Positions 1-9,210 of a stretch of DNA of 14,968 nucleotides are shown piece after piece. Made by a program: the position numbers and the translations under genes. The notes beneath the pieces are model-generated. The model was not told where the DNA came from. It worked only from the letters and a program-made list of their open reading frames with translations, and searched no databases. The stretch lies in the NCBI GenBank assembly GCA_002803225.1, contig NXFV01000931.1, positions 1-14,968 of the forward strand, in the 5' to 3' direction. Origin of the DNA: Gamarada debralockiae (taxonomy: Eukaryota; Ascomycota; Leotiomycetes; Helotiales; Hyphodiscaceae). Every line of letters starts with the position of its first letter. The first letter of the stretch is position 1.

Positions 1-178
1 ATGATTACGTAGGGTGGCGTAGGTGACATCGATACAACGATCGAGTGCAGGCTTGAATGCTTGAATGCTTCATGTCGCAGTTCCGCGGTCGGTGATTGGA
101 ATGCCAACCAAACCTGCCTTCGTTAGGTTAAGTTAGCATCCAGTATGTCAATATTCTCTCACTTCGAACTCGACGACT

Positions 179-1175
179 ATGCCTCCACCCAGCTCTGAGT
201 CCACCGTCGGACTCGCAAGAGCTCCATGTCCTCCAGCATCACCAAAAATGAACAGCAAAACGTCCAACGATGACGATGAGGAACCTTCCTCCAATAATAC
301 TAATGCGCTGGTCCCTGAATCAGAGCCAAACTCCCTCAGCCAACTTCCCACACCTCCACAATCCCACGACAGTCGAGACAGCCACGTCGATGAAGATGAT
401 TACTCCGACGCTTTATCCGCAGATTCGCAGCAGCAACAACGGCGACGCCACCCGCGCGGTGGACGAAAACAAAAGCAGCTAGAAAGGCCCGCACAGCGTC
501 TACAATCAGTGTCCGAATTCGAACTCCCAACTTCGCGCCGCAGCCAAGCGCAACCCGAACAGGAGGAGGAGGAGGAAGAAGATGATGATAATGATGATGA
601 ATCTGGTGCAGAAGATGGGGAACAAGCTCCCACCTCCCCTCTGCTTGCTCCTCCCCCCGAAACTGAGAGGCATGGAGATGATGGTGATTACGACGCCGAC
701 GCCTTGAAGAATGCGCGTGGCTCGCGATCGAAAGGGACTAGGGAGAAGAAGCAGGCCAGACGGCCTGCTCGCAGCAGATCCACAGGTATTACCTCGATGA
801 GCATTGAGAGGCCCAAGGGGGGGAGAAGGAAGCCGCCGATCGCGGTTAGCGTTGAGCGGCCGGAGGAGAAGTCCAAGGTGAAATCTAAATCAAAGGGTGG
901 GAAGAAGAAGAAGAAGAAGGAGAGGGAAAGAGAAGCAGAGGAAGAACGTAGTAGTGGTGAAGGCAGTGAGGAGGACGAAAGTGGAGAAGAGGGTGAGACG
1001 GAGGAGGACAAGAGGAAGCCGGTTCAGATTCGACTAGATCTTAATTTGGAGTTGGAGATTATGCTGAAGGCGAAGATTAAAGGGGATATTACAATTACAT
1101 TCTTGTGAGTGGAAGAAAACACGAAAAACCAGAATGAGGATTTGGTGGTTGCTAACGTTTCTGTGCAGAGAATAA
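179..1175 (+). CDS. Charged low-complexity fungal protein with conserved C-terminal beta motif
   Basis: Two exons, 179-1104 and 1169-1175, give 310 residues. The intron 1105-1168 (64 nt) has donor GTGAGT, branch GCTAAC at 1151-1156 and acceptor CTGTGCAG. Reading through instead stops at 1106-1108 after 309 residues, so both forms differ only by a final Glu. Residues 1-125 are Ser/Pro/Asp-rich. Near residues 122-142 lies a long Glu/Asp run. Lys/Arg-rich blocks follow, including six consecutive lysines near 244-249, then another acidic stretch. The last ~30 residues are ordered, with RLDLNLELEI followed by LKAKIKGDITITFL, an alternating amphipathic pattern. I recall similar C-termini in many uncharacterised Pezizomycotina proteins; that is memory, not a search. 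Most of the chain is probably disordered and possibly nuclear, judging by the basic clusters. No enzymatic motif is visible and the function is unknown. Start chosen as the first in-frame ATG. Confidence 0.8.
1105..1168 (+). other. Terminal intron of the charged protein gene
   Basis: Donor GTGAGT at 1105-1110, branch-like GCTAAC at 1151-1156 and CTGTGCAG ending at 1168 form a full fungal consensus intron of 64 nt. Splicing replaces the TGA at 1106-1108 with Leu-Glu-TAA, leaving the protein nearly unchanged. Confidence 0.75.
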
Positions 1176-3524
1176 GGTAGTTGGCGTTTGATTCATGTGC
1201 GCGGCCGGACCTACTATTTCGATTCATACTGATGGCGCTCTGGTGGAATTGCATGATGGCGTATCTATAACATGGAGTTTTGTGGTCTGCTAAAGAGGCC
1301 ACACGCTACCTCCCTCGGAATCTGTTGATACTATGAATCATCGAGGGGAATATGAAATATATCACCAGTTCCAGCATTCATTCACATCAAAACGTAGTAC
1401 AATGGGAGTTCTCCGTCTCCGAAGCTCCAAAGCGGCCTCATGCATTGTTGTGTGTTTTTTATTTTATTTTTATTTTTTAACGGATTTTTCAATTGTGCAA
1501 GGAGTAAGTCTCATTTTGCCCAGTTTCTCCTCACGCCTCCGTTATACATAATACGCACCGATCCCAGCATCGTTCGAAGACAACTGGTTCATCATGTCTC
1601 TGCCAATGTCATCAAAATATGATTTCATGTATAATGACCTCTCAGCCACAGAAACAAGCATTCCTTCTTCTGAATGTCCAGAATTGAAGTTATGGCCTGT
1701 ACTTTGGGTTGCTCGTATGCCCAGATGAAACACATCACACTGCCACACCCTACCGGGCTCTCTCTCTGTGTCTGCTGCTCCCAAAATTTCTCATCAATAA
1801 CCTCGCATAAAAATCAACGCAAATCCGAAATCCCCCCTCTCCCCATCTTCTCTTATGCTCCCAAAACATTGGAATCCCAAATCTCGGGCTTTCCATTTCC
1901 GCTCTGACCTCTTTTTCTCGGAAGACTCCGCAGATGTTTTTACTTATTGCTTTTGGGAAACCACAATTTGGGCCATTTCCCAAAAAGCCCTGTTTTTTCA
2001 AAAGGCCTCATACGAAACGTATTCCGAAATTCCGTGGTGGGGGGGCGCGTTGGGTTCTAGGCCGGTGGGGCGCCTAGGATTCTCCACCGGGGGGTGGAAT
2101 TCACATTCCGGCTACCGTAGTGATGGCGATACACCCAGGTGCGTTGATAGTTGTAACGGCCAGGGGTGGGGACTACCGTAGGATTGATCAACGCGGAATA
2201 CTACGTTGCGGAGCTGAAATATTTCAGGGGGTGTGATTGGAGAGCGTGACGTCTGCAGTTGTCTGGCCAACCCCGCGGATCATGGACTTGTTGGAGTCCA
2301 GAAAGATGGGAAACCTTTGCCGTGATACTCATTGAGAAGATCACGACTGAATTGCTTCTGAGATACAACGGTTTCACAACCAGCCTCACTAGGGGCGTTG
2401 TTTGCATTCATTCCATTTATTCGCCTGCAGTTGGCCAGATTCTGATGGGGCCTCAGAGTGGCGGATGGTAAGTTGCGCGCTGAAAGGTTACAACAAACAC
2501 GGTCTACTAACGCCAGCTGAGGAATGTGAGTAGAAAGAGCTAGGAGAGGTTCAATATCAAAACGAAGAAATCTGCATCCGGTAGCTTCCTGTGAACCAAC
2601 CTGGCCCATATGTTTCCTATCCTTTCACATGCGAACTACAATTTCTGAGAGGTGTTTGCTACCTTGGATTAACGGGATCGGCAAAACCAAATGTAGTGAT
2701 TCCCTGATTGTGCTCGCTGCGATTTGCAACAAAACTCATTCCCATCGCTTCAAATCCCGTCACGAATATCAGCTTCCGTGCAAACCAAGGAATATCTATC
2801 ATATACATCATAGACCGTTACCTACGTTGTAAAATTTGGTGGAGGTTTCATGATCAGCAAATCATCGATCCGGGAAAACCTGATTTGAACTTCATCCACT
2901 CTTTTCCTTCAAATCTTTCGTAACAATGACGCCACAGCACTCGCCACAGTCCCCGTCTCCTTGTTCTTCCAGCTATCTCCCTGTAATATCTTCACATGGT
3001 CTGCAACCTTACGGATGGAACAGACCACACTAGGGCAGACCAGTGGAGGCTGCACCCTAGCATCTGTCTCGACCCCTCATGTCGAGCTACTCCTCCCTAC
3101 CCCCCCTCCGCAGCTTATTCCCATGAAAAGCAAGTTTCTTCACGCACAGAAAACTTGATCTCTACTCCTTGTGGAGCTGAAAAGTGCGTTCATAACCCTT
3201 GACACATTATGCAAGATACTGTGGTGTGTTGCGCAGATCAAGGGTCTAGTGGGGAAGTTTAGTGTAGCTCATGTAATAGCTGAGAGCACTTTGATATCTC
3301 AGAAGACTGAGGATAGGAGCTCCAATTAGGATGGAGACAAGAGTAAAAAGACTTTCATTGGTTCCAAGTTTTGGAAAGGGTAGCAAAGCTTTCGATACAT
3401 AAAGACCAGGGACGAAAAAAGAGTTCCATCTACATCTATCTGTTTAAAGACAACTTTTCATCATCGAAGGTTAAAAGCGTCCCATCAAGCCCCATCAGAT
3501 TTCAACACCCTTCAAATATAAAAA
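1176..3524. other. Intergenic region, 2.3 kb, no gene recognised
   Basis: No open frame here reads like a protein, and no splice-joined gene or tRNA was found. It should hold the 3' UTR of the upstream gene (a T-rich tract at about 1450-1490) and the promoter of the glycine-rich gene. The DNA is CT-rich around 1740-1920 and 2930-3130. A strong hairpin lies at 1951-1985 and G-rich foldback sequence at 2036-2105. Several unrelated frames of 60-110 codons on both strands look like chance openings. Confidence 0.6.
1951..1985. repeat. Perfect 10-bp inverted repeat (hairpin)
   Basis: TTTTGGGAAA at 1951-1960 is answered exactly by TTTCCCAAAA at 1976-1985, with a 15 nt loop. A GC/GC pair just outside extends the stem if one A is bulged. 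No adjacent gene end is recognised, so calling it a terminator would be speculative. Confidence 0.6.
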
Positions 3525-3902
3525 ATGGCCGGTATGTTGCAATTACCCGCTTCTATATCAAACAACTCCCAGCGTTCTTTTCGGCCGCTAATATGACTAA
3601 CAGGCCTGTTAGGAAACCTCACCAACTCACTCGACAACGCTCTGACCGGCGGCGACAAGGAGAACGGACAAGGCGGCCTTCTCGGCTCCGTGACAGGAGC
3701 AGTCGGCAAGACCGTTGACGGCGTAGGAAACGTCGCGGGCCAAGCCACGGACGGCGTAGGAAACGTAGTTGGCCAGACCACTCAGGGACTCGGAGACACT
3801 GCCGGAAAGACGACCCAGGGTGTCGGCAATGTCGCTGGAGGTGCGACGAATACGGCGAGTGGGTTGGTCGGAGGTGAGCAGCAGCAGCAAAAGCGTATTT
3901 GA
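3525..3902 (+). CDS. Small glycine-rich protein with six 11-residue repeats (LEA-like)
   Basis: Exon 1 is only 7 nt (3525-3531, ATGGCCG). Intron 3532-3612 starts GTATGT and contains GACTAAC at 3595-3601. Exon 2 is 3613-3902, giving 98 residues. Residues 25-90 form six consecutive 11-residue units encoded by 33 nt blocks from 3678 to 3875: LLGSVTGAVGK, TVDGVGNVAGQ, ATDGVGNVVGQ, TTQGLGDTAGK, TTQGVGNVAGG and ATNTASGLVGG. The tail is EQQQQKRI. There is no signal peptide, cysteine or membrane segment. The 11-residue periodicity with Thr/Gly/Ala and few large hydrophobics resembles group 3 LEA proteins and other desiccation or stress hydrophilins, but the units are richer in Gly and Val than classical LEA repeats. 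A stress-protective role is therefore inference. Upstream 3'-side of the promoter is AT-rich just before the ATG (aaatataaaaaATGG). An alternative acceptor at 3603 would add three residues. Confidence 0.85.
3532..3612 (+). other. Intron after a 7-nt first exon, with tandem acceptors
   Basis: The donor is GTATGT. Acceptors exist at AACAG (ends 3603) and GTTAG (ends 3612), nine bases apart, so both keep frame. The first would give MAGLLGN and the second MAGN. GACTAAC lies too close to the first AG to serve it. A more upstream GCTAAT at 3588-3593 could do so. Confidence 0.65.
3678..3875 (+). repeat. Six 33-nt tandem coding repeats
   Basis: Blocks start at 3678, 3711, 3744, 3777, 3810 and 3843, each coding one 11-residue unit. 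Blocks 2 and 3 are the most alike, both containing GACGGCGTAGGAAACGT; the first and last are the most diverged. The pattern fits growth by unequal exchange or slippage of a 33 bp unit. Confidence 0.8.
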
Positions 3903-5066
3903 GCAGGTGAAGAAACGACGCTGGAGAAGAGGTCAGCTGGTTTTGGTGTGCTTGCATGGGTTGATATGTTGCTGGGGTGCTGTTCTTTGCTACGGGCTCT
4001 GTTTGTGTCTTGGTGCGTTATCTTATTAGTTCTCTTTGAGGAGAGCTCTGGCTTGGGAGGACAGAATGTAATGTACCTTTTATGCAGGGCTGGAATCAAA
4101 TGCCTTGTGAATGTGAGAACTATTTACACTCAAAGTCCTTTAACTCAACTTCATACTCTAGTGAATCTCCTGAACATCCCTCTTTCTACGGTTAGGTGCC
4201 TTCAGAAGCCTTAAAAGGATTTCGATGATGACACGTCTACCATAGAGACATAACTAGTTGACAGTTCCTACTAGAAGAGACATAAAGTTCACTTTCGGAG
4301 TTTGAATTAATAGTTGGAGTAAATACGCGGGTTATTAAATGCTTCTCTTCAAAACTAGAAACGCTTTATCGAATTTGGATGCGCTGCCTTTCCCCTTGAA
4401 AATATGATATATTCACAAGGTTTCTGTTTTATTCGCGAAATAAAAGGTAGAACAAGTCTCAGGACATATGAAACTATGTGGTTAGTCTTGTATTATATAG
4501 AAATGGTAAATATTTCTAAACCCCAACCGCCGAAGATCACATTATAATATATAGTGAGTCGTAATTTCAGTCTTCAGTACCATAAATGGCTATTAACCAA
4601 GAAAGTATATTGATTTCCCAGTCTCGAGGTAGAGCAATGCAAAGCGTACCAGGACTTCTCTGCTTCGAGTTTAGTGAAGCTCAATTCAGCGTAAGTTAAG
4701 AATATGTATGCCTCGTATAAAGTATTACTTTAGCGTATAAGTATCATAAGTAGATCGCATTGATTTCATATAGGGATTATATGGATGACTATTCTACAAT
4801 TTTGAATGTCCCTAAACAAGTACAGGGTGAGATGAATATTAGAATAAAAATACAGGAAACACAAGAAAGATCCCAAACAAAATTAGCCACGCATCACATT
4901 GTTACACATAATATCCTCCACAACTTCCAGTGCGGCATCCCAAAAAAAAGTAGTTACACAAATTAGTTCTGGGTATCTTCGCGTGTCACAAGCAAAACCC
5001 GGAAAAGAACCAAACCAACTGACAGAAACAGATCTCTCAATTCAACAAAGGGACCTTAGATCACCT
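3903..5066. other. Intergenic region between convergent genes, AT-rich, no gene recognised
   Basis: This separates the ends of two convergent genes, the glycine-rich protein (+) and the MARVEL protein (-). It turns AT-rich from about 4240 to 4960. No open frame resembles a protein, and no tRNA-like A/B boxes were found. Confidence 0.6.
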
Positions 5067-5685
5067 TCAAACACTTGGATATGCTGATGGGTGGACTTCC
5101 ATCTTGGGGTCGTGTCTAGCAGAGCTGCTATTCCTTGTCCGCCAAACGTGGACTGAGGCCATGATAGTAGTAGCAGCGAAAAGGAGCCTAAAATTCACTT
5201 CATTAGCCTTTGTTTCCTTACTATCTCATTGCACAAAAACGTAAAAACAAACACATACCACTCAAAAGCAGCAAATACAACAGCAGCCTCTGAAGCTCGA
5301 CACACCCCCCAGTATCTCTGACACCCAATGTCGGTCAAAAGTACGGCGAATGCAATGAAACCAGCAAACCAGAAGATCATGGTGAGGCACTCAGCGGCTA
5401 GGATACCAAACTTATGCGCAGTGGTGGGGAAGTGCAGTGGCGCAAGGACGAGGTAGGCCAGTGCGAGGATGGTCCATACGCTGCAGAAAAGTAGGAAGTT
5501 GGCTGATGCTGGAGCCCAGCTCCAGTATGACCAGTCATTAACAACTGCGTGCAAGATTCATGTTAGTAATTATAGATAGTTGATCGATTTGAAAATTGCC
5601 ACTAACCGTATGCCATCAGACCGAGGATTATCACGGCGAGCAGCCCTTGCGCCACGCGCAGCGGGAGAGAATATGCGAAAGCCAT
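5067..5685 (-). CDS. MARVEL-domain four-helix membrane protein
   Basis: Three exons on the minus strand, 5685-5607, 5544-5259 and 5187-5067, give 161 residues. Intron 1 (5545-5606, 62 nt) runs from GTTAGT to a CTAAC branch and GCACGCAG. Intron 2 (5188-5258, 71 nt) runs from GTATGT to GGCTAATG and TTTTAG. Hydrophobic helices lie at about residues 10-28, 41-63, 72-96 and 113-136, and both termini are short and cytosolic. Exon 1 carries LRVAQGLLAVIILGL; helix 4 is AAFEWLLFAATTIMASV, followed by basic VWRTR and a polar tail. This layout and the W/F-rich pattern match fungal membrane-associating (MARVEL) proteins of about 160-180 residues. Family members are linked to membrane apposition and vesicle traffic; the specific role here is unknown. 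If intron 2 were retained, translation would run into T-rich intron and stop at 5195 without the VWRTR tail, so the three-exon model is preferred. Confidence 0.9.
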
Positions 5686-7761
5686 CCCTGGGGAGAGATT
5701 TTTGGTGGTTTTAGATTGTGCAGGAAGTACTTCGAAAATGTTGCGCTTTTTTAATTTCGCAAGTGAATGAAGATAAATTTTTTGGAGGCAGTCGCTCTAT
5801 AACAGCAAGAAAATATCCTGGCCTTTGAGTGATTGGGGGGTTCGACGCACATTGACGTAATGTACAGGGGCTTGGGTGGCTGAAACGATAACGTCACAAG
5901 GCTGCGATGCCGTTAAAACAGAGCCCATACTTCGAGTCATTTGACCGATAATGAAGCCCTAACTAGTACCTTGTGAAAATAAAATCATGATATGCTGTAA
6001 TGCGCAGAAAAGTTGAAAGCTACAATTAACCTTATCTCTCAACCCAAAACCCATCCACGACGGCGGTTTTTGGTCTGATACGCTATGTGCACCTCAGAGA
6101 CTCCCAACTGGCGATTGGTGAACTGGAACCGTATTCTTTCCACTTCTTCTACGGTCCACAAAAGCTCTTGATATTCCTACCGCCTTTTGTAACACAGATG
6201 AGTAAATGCAAGGTCATATTCATCCAAACTCAATGTCGACTTCCTACAAATACAGACCGAGCTAAATACAAAGAAGGTGAATTGTTCAGCCCTTTGTTCC
6301 ATCATAGATATACTCTATGATAGCTGGATTCATAAAGACTCTTTGATTCTCTTTATAAGAACTGAGGTATAAGCTTCAGTTCTCATTCTGTTGGTAATTC
6401 TTTGCTGATGGCTTCTTTCGTAATCAGACGAGTAATGTATCCATCCCTCAGGCAAGAAGTCGTCTCCCTTATTTGCAAATACCCTTTTTAAGAGTGACTT
6501 CCCGAATCTGGTATTACAAACGGGGTGGATGAGGGACTCTGCAACAGAGCTGCTCTGGTGCTGTTGATCTGGAGAAGTGGGGTGAGGCGTCGACGTCACC
6601 ATTGTCTTCAGACATGTGTGTTAGCCAAATAGGGAAAGCAAGTTATGTGTATGGAATGGAAAAGAAGTTAAATGTGACAAGGCTAGGGAGAATTTCTGGG
6701 TTTCAATGAAGCAAGGGCTTTGGTATGTTTAGGGCAAGGTAAGAAAGTCACCTTGGTAGGTGTAATATAATCTATTTAAAATGCATCTTCTACATTGAAC
6801 GCCTCGCCAGTGAGCGACCTATTTCTTCTATGAAGAAAATCTGGATCAACTGAAGAAATCTGAGGTCGCCGCATTGCATTTGGGAAATAAGTCGTGGATT
6901 GAGCTGCGTGAATAACTCGTCGAATGCCCACACGTTTGAATCTCCATATCTAGAACCTCCTATTGCTACACCACTTAAGGTCAAGAAGGGACAAAGGGCA
7001 AGAAGGCAATGAATGAGTTTATGAAGCTGTTCGAGTCTCTCGTCGAATTTCCACTCCGGGACAACAACCCCTAGAGCTCCTACCCCTCGAAGCACCATAA
7101 CTCAACGATCAATGCGTCGAAGTCAGACAGATCGAAGACGAGCCCGTTGAAGCGTTCTTTACTCCCCTTGCACAAGCAGCGGAAGGATATTCCGTCAAGA
7201 AAGCCTATGAATTAGGGGAGTTTCGATGGTGTTGACGTCGCTCTGATCATTTGACAGCATGGTCGATACACTACATACAGAACTAGGGATCATAAAACGT
7301 GGCCACCGTCTATGGTAGAGATTGTAAGTGAATTGATTCCTCGCTTGCTACGTACGAGCGGTGCTGATACTGATCTAGCAAAGTAAATACTTTCTCCTAA
7401 AAAACATGCTGCCGCAAGATGTCAAGAAGCACAAGTCTAGATATAACAGGGAAAAAGAGCTACAGCGGAAGAATAGCGGAGATGGAAGATGAATAACTGA
7501 TCGGCAGATGTCTATAAACGGAAGTAATATTTAAATCCACATGTGTTCCACTTATGAAACGGATCATCTCGATGCAACTTTGAGGGTAAATTGAAACTTC
7601 CGCCCATCATTTCGTTTATCTACTACAAACTCGCGTTGCTCAAGAGAAAAAAATTTCGAGAACAAGCCATGTCGAGCAATACAAAAACATCAACTGGCTA
7701 CCCATTGGACTATTATAGAGGCAAGTTTCGTACCACCCTGGAAGTGAAATAGTATGTTACT
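5686..7761. other. Gene-poor region, 2.1 kb
   Basis: The first part (5686-5900) should be the promoter and 5' UTR of the MARVEL gene. No convincing intact gene was found in the rest. On the minus strand, 6330-6602 is open for 90 codons starting MVTSTPHPTSPD, with no recognised family. The trace at 6790-7235 is listed separately. On the plus strand a consensus-like intron (GTAAGT at 7324 to TAG at 7378) could join short open stretches 7258-7323 and 7379-7492, and a 27-codon frame lies at 7669-7752 (MSSNTKTSTGYPLDYY...). None can be assigned. Confidence 0.5.
6790..7235 (-). pseudogene. Possible decayed coding sequence, family unknown
   Basis: Minus-strand 7098-6790 is open for 102 codons (MVLRGVGALGVV... 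to ...GRSLARRSM). Directly upstream a second frame reads DGISFRCLCKGSKERFNGLV and continues FDLSDFDALIVEL before stopping near 7082. Dropping one base at about 7100 would join the two frames through ...IVEL-VLRGVGALG. This suggests a gene broken by a small indel. However, the plus strand also has open stretches here, so coding status and strand are uncertain. No motif or domain is recognised. Confidence 0.3.
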
Positions 7762-8819
7762 TCAACTTTCTACCTTGTGGCTTATCTGTTCTTTTACCCT
7801 TTTCGAAAATTCTTCAATTCGGCTATCGAAATCCCAAGCGGCCTGTAAGCCCATCTGATCGAAAAAGTCCTTGATAGTCCAGCCTTTGCAGATGTCAAGA
7901 TCAGATCCATGGCGTTTCAGCGCTCTGTAAGAATCAAGCATGGCAAGCATGGCTGGAATAAACCCAGTGTAGGGATATATGGCAGCAGCAAACCCGAGGC
8001 GCTGACAGTCAGCGGTGCTTAGGTTCGGTGTTAGACCCTTCGACGAAGTAAATTAGGTTGAAATCTGTGAGGGAGGGTTTGACGACTCACGTTTGGGAGT
8101 ACGTTAATTAAAACTGGCTTTGGTGCTAACTCTTTGACCAGAGTTGCACACTCCTCTTCCGTACCGGGACTTTCCATGAACGCCATATCGGCTCCGGCAT
8201 CAAGGGCTGCTTTCAAGCGCCTGACCCCTTCGTCAAACGCATTTCTGCCCGCGTGCTCCCCACCGAACGCCTTAGCTTAACGGGCGACTGTACGTGCAAT
8301 GATTACGAAGTTTGGATCTAGTCGGGCTTCCACAGCGCTCCGAATCCGTTCGCGATACACTTGTAGATCAACTACATCTTTAACCTTGAGTTGACCGCAT
8401 CGCTTCGGGAAGACTTGATCCTCGATATGGCAGCCTGCAATGCCTGCATGCTCGTACAACTTGATAGTTCGAGCGATGTTGAGTGGGCCACCAAACCCAG
8501 TGTCCGCATCCGCAATAATCGGAAGATTTGAGTGCTGGACCACCATTTCTCCTACTTCAGCGAACTCAGTCTGAGTCATGACTGAGAGGTCTGGTTCTCC
8601 TACGTATGATGCGGTGGCCCCGCTGCCAGCAAGATAGAGAAAGTCAAAACCAACAGATGAAGCAATGCGGCTGGGTATCCATCAAAAACCCCCGGGCCCA
8701 CAAGACATTTGCCTGAGAGACGATTAGATTTTATCCGAACAGTTAAGTCCATTGGGACTCATACCGGAGGCCAGGCCCTCTCTGAATTTCTTCGGCCCGG
8801 TCTGAGTAGTGCTGTCCAT
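7762..8819 (-). pseudogene. Isocitrate lyase/PEP mutase superfamily gene, broken by frameshift and stop
   Basis: Exons run 8819-8765, 8712-8091 and 8037-7762, with introns 8713-8764 (GTATGA to CTCAG) and 8038-8090 (GTGAGT to CGAAG). The ancestral protein would be about 317 residues, normal for fungal methylisocitrate-lyase/oxaloacetate-hydrolase-like enzymes. Visible motifs are VGPGVFDGYPA near residue 23, metal-site DADTGFGG near 87-94, IEDQ at 115-118 and the catalytic-loop FPKRCG at 120-125. KRCG with its cysteine matches the C-C lyase branch rather than true PEP mutase. Later come DAGADMAFMESP and GFAAAIYPYTGFIPA. Lesions are a missing C at about 8668-8672, between GYPA and RIASSV, and an in-frame TAA at 8279-8277 where family members usually carry Gln (ARTDARQ). 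The preceding Asp of ARTDAR is Val. The frame stays coherent on both sides of the lesions, so loss is recent. CAA to TAA is a CpA to TpA change. It faces the decarboxylase gene divergently. Confidence 0.88.
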
Positions 8820-9210
8820 ACTCAGTGCTGAACAATTTTTTACGTCTTAATAAGCGCAAAGAAAGTCAAATCTAGCAAGAGATCTCCAGGATGGACGGCC
8901 TCCACAAGAAAATCGGCTGAGAGCACTTTTATAAAGGTTCTCACTAGGTACATAAGAGCGAGCAGCTCGATTTTATTTAATTCCAGGTCGACGACATACG
9001 TCACCTGAATGTCAATTCTGCGGGAGCCGCCACAGCCACACATGCTACGTCTCTATGATGTAAGCGCAAGAGATCCAAGTATTGAGCTGCAAGATGACGA
9101 CGGCACATCTGGTCGTCAGGCTTTCATATGCAAAGTGCCGTCGTCGCCACGTTTCCCTTCATCGTCAATAATTTCTCCTTTGACTGCTTATCGAATTATA
9201 AAGGTGCAAA
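8820..9210. promoter_or_regulatory. Divergent promoter region between lyase pseudogene and decarboxylase
   Basis: The 391 bp between the two start codons must contain both promoters. It includes a perfect inverted repeat, GACGACGGCAC at 9096-9106 and GTGCCGTCGTC at 9135-9145, with a CGG...CCG arrangement of the kind bound by Zn2Cys6 regulators. A pyrimidine-rich stretch at about 9146-9185 precedes the decarboxylase ATG. No clear TATA box was identified. Confidence 0.55.
9096..9145. repeat. Perfect 11-bp inverted repeat in the divergent promoter
   Basis: GACGACGGCAC (9096-9106) and GTGCCGTCGTC (9135-9145) are exact reverse complements separated by 28 nt. It could be a paired regulator site or a hairpin; the sequence alone does not decide. 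Confidence 0.7.

Noticed and set aside
688..1011. Minus-strand serine/phenylalanine-rich frame
   Set aside because: It is the antisense of the Glu/Lys-rich repeats of the plus-strand gene.
2036..2105. G-rich foldback as an RNA gene or riboswitch
   Set aside because: CTAGGC/GCCTAG and TCCACC/GGTGGA can pair, but the arms are short and no conserved RNA family is recognisable.
5195..5554. MARVEL protein starting MHAVVND and ending RKQRLMK
   Set aside because: The start lies in intron 1 and the tail in intron 2; both have full splice consensus, and the spliced model restores helices 1 and 4.
7258..7492. Two-exon plus-strand gene fragment (intron 7324-7378) ending KELQRKNSGDGR
   Set aside because: Splice signals are decent, but the joined stretch is under 60 codons, has no start or known motif, and overlaps no recognisable family.
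8277..8579. Separate 100-residue gene starting MTQTEFAEVG
   Set aside because: It is an internal piece of the lyase-family gene between the frameshift and the TAA; family sequence continues on both sides.
7762..8819. True PEP mutase and hence phosphonate biosynthesis next to a decarboxylase
   Set aside because: The loop reads EDQVFPKRCG with a cysteine, the pattern of isocitrate/methylisocitrate lyase-type enzymes, not the EDKxxxxxNS pattern of PEP mutase. No other phosphonate gene is visible and the gene is broken.
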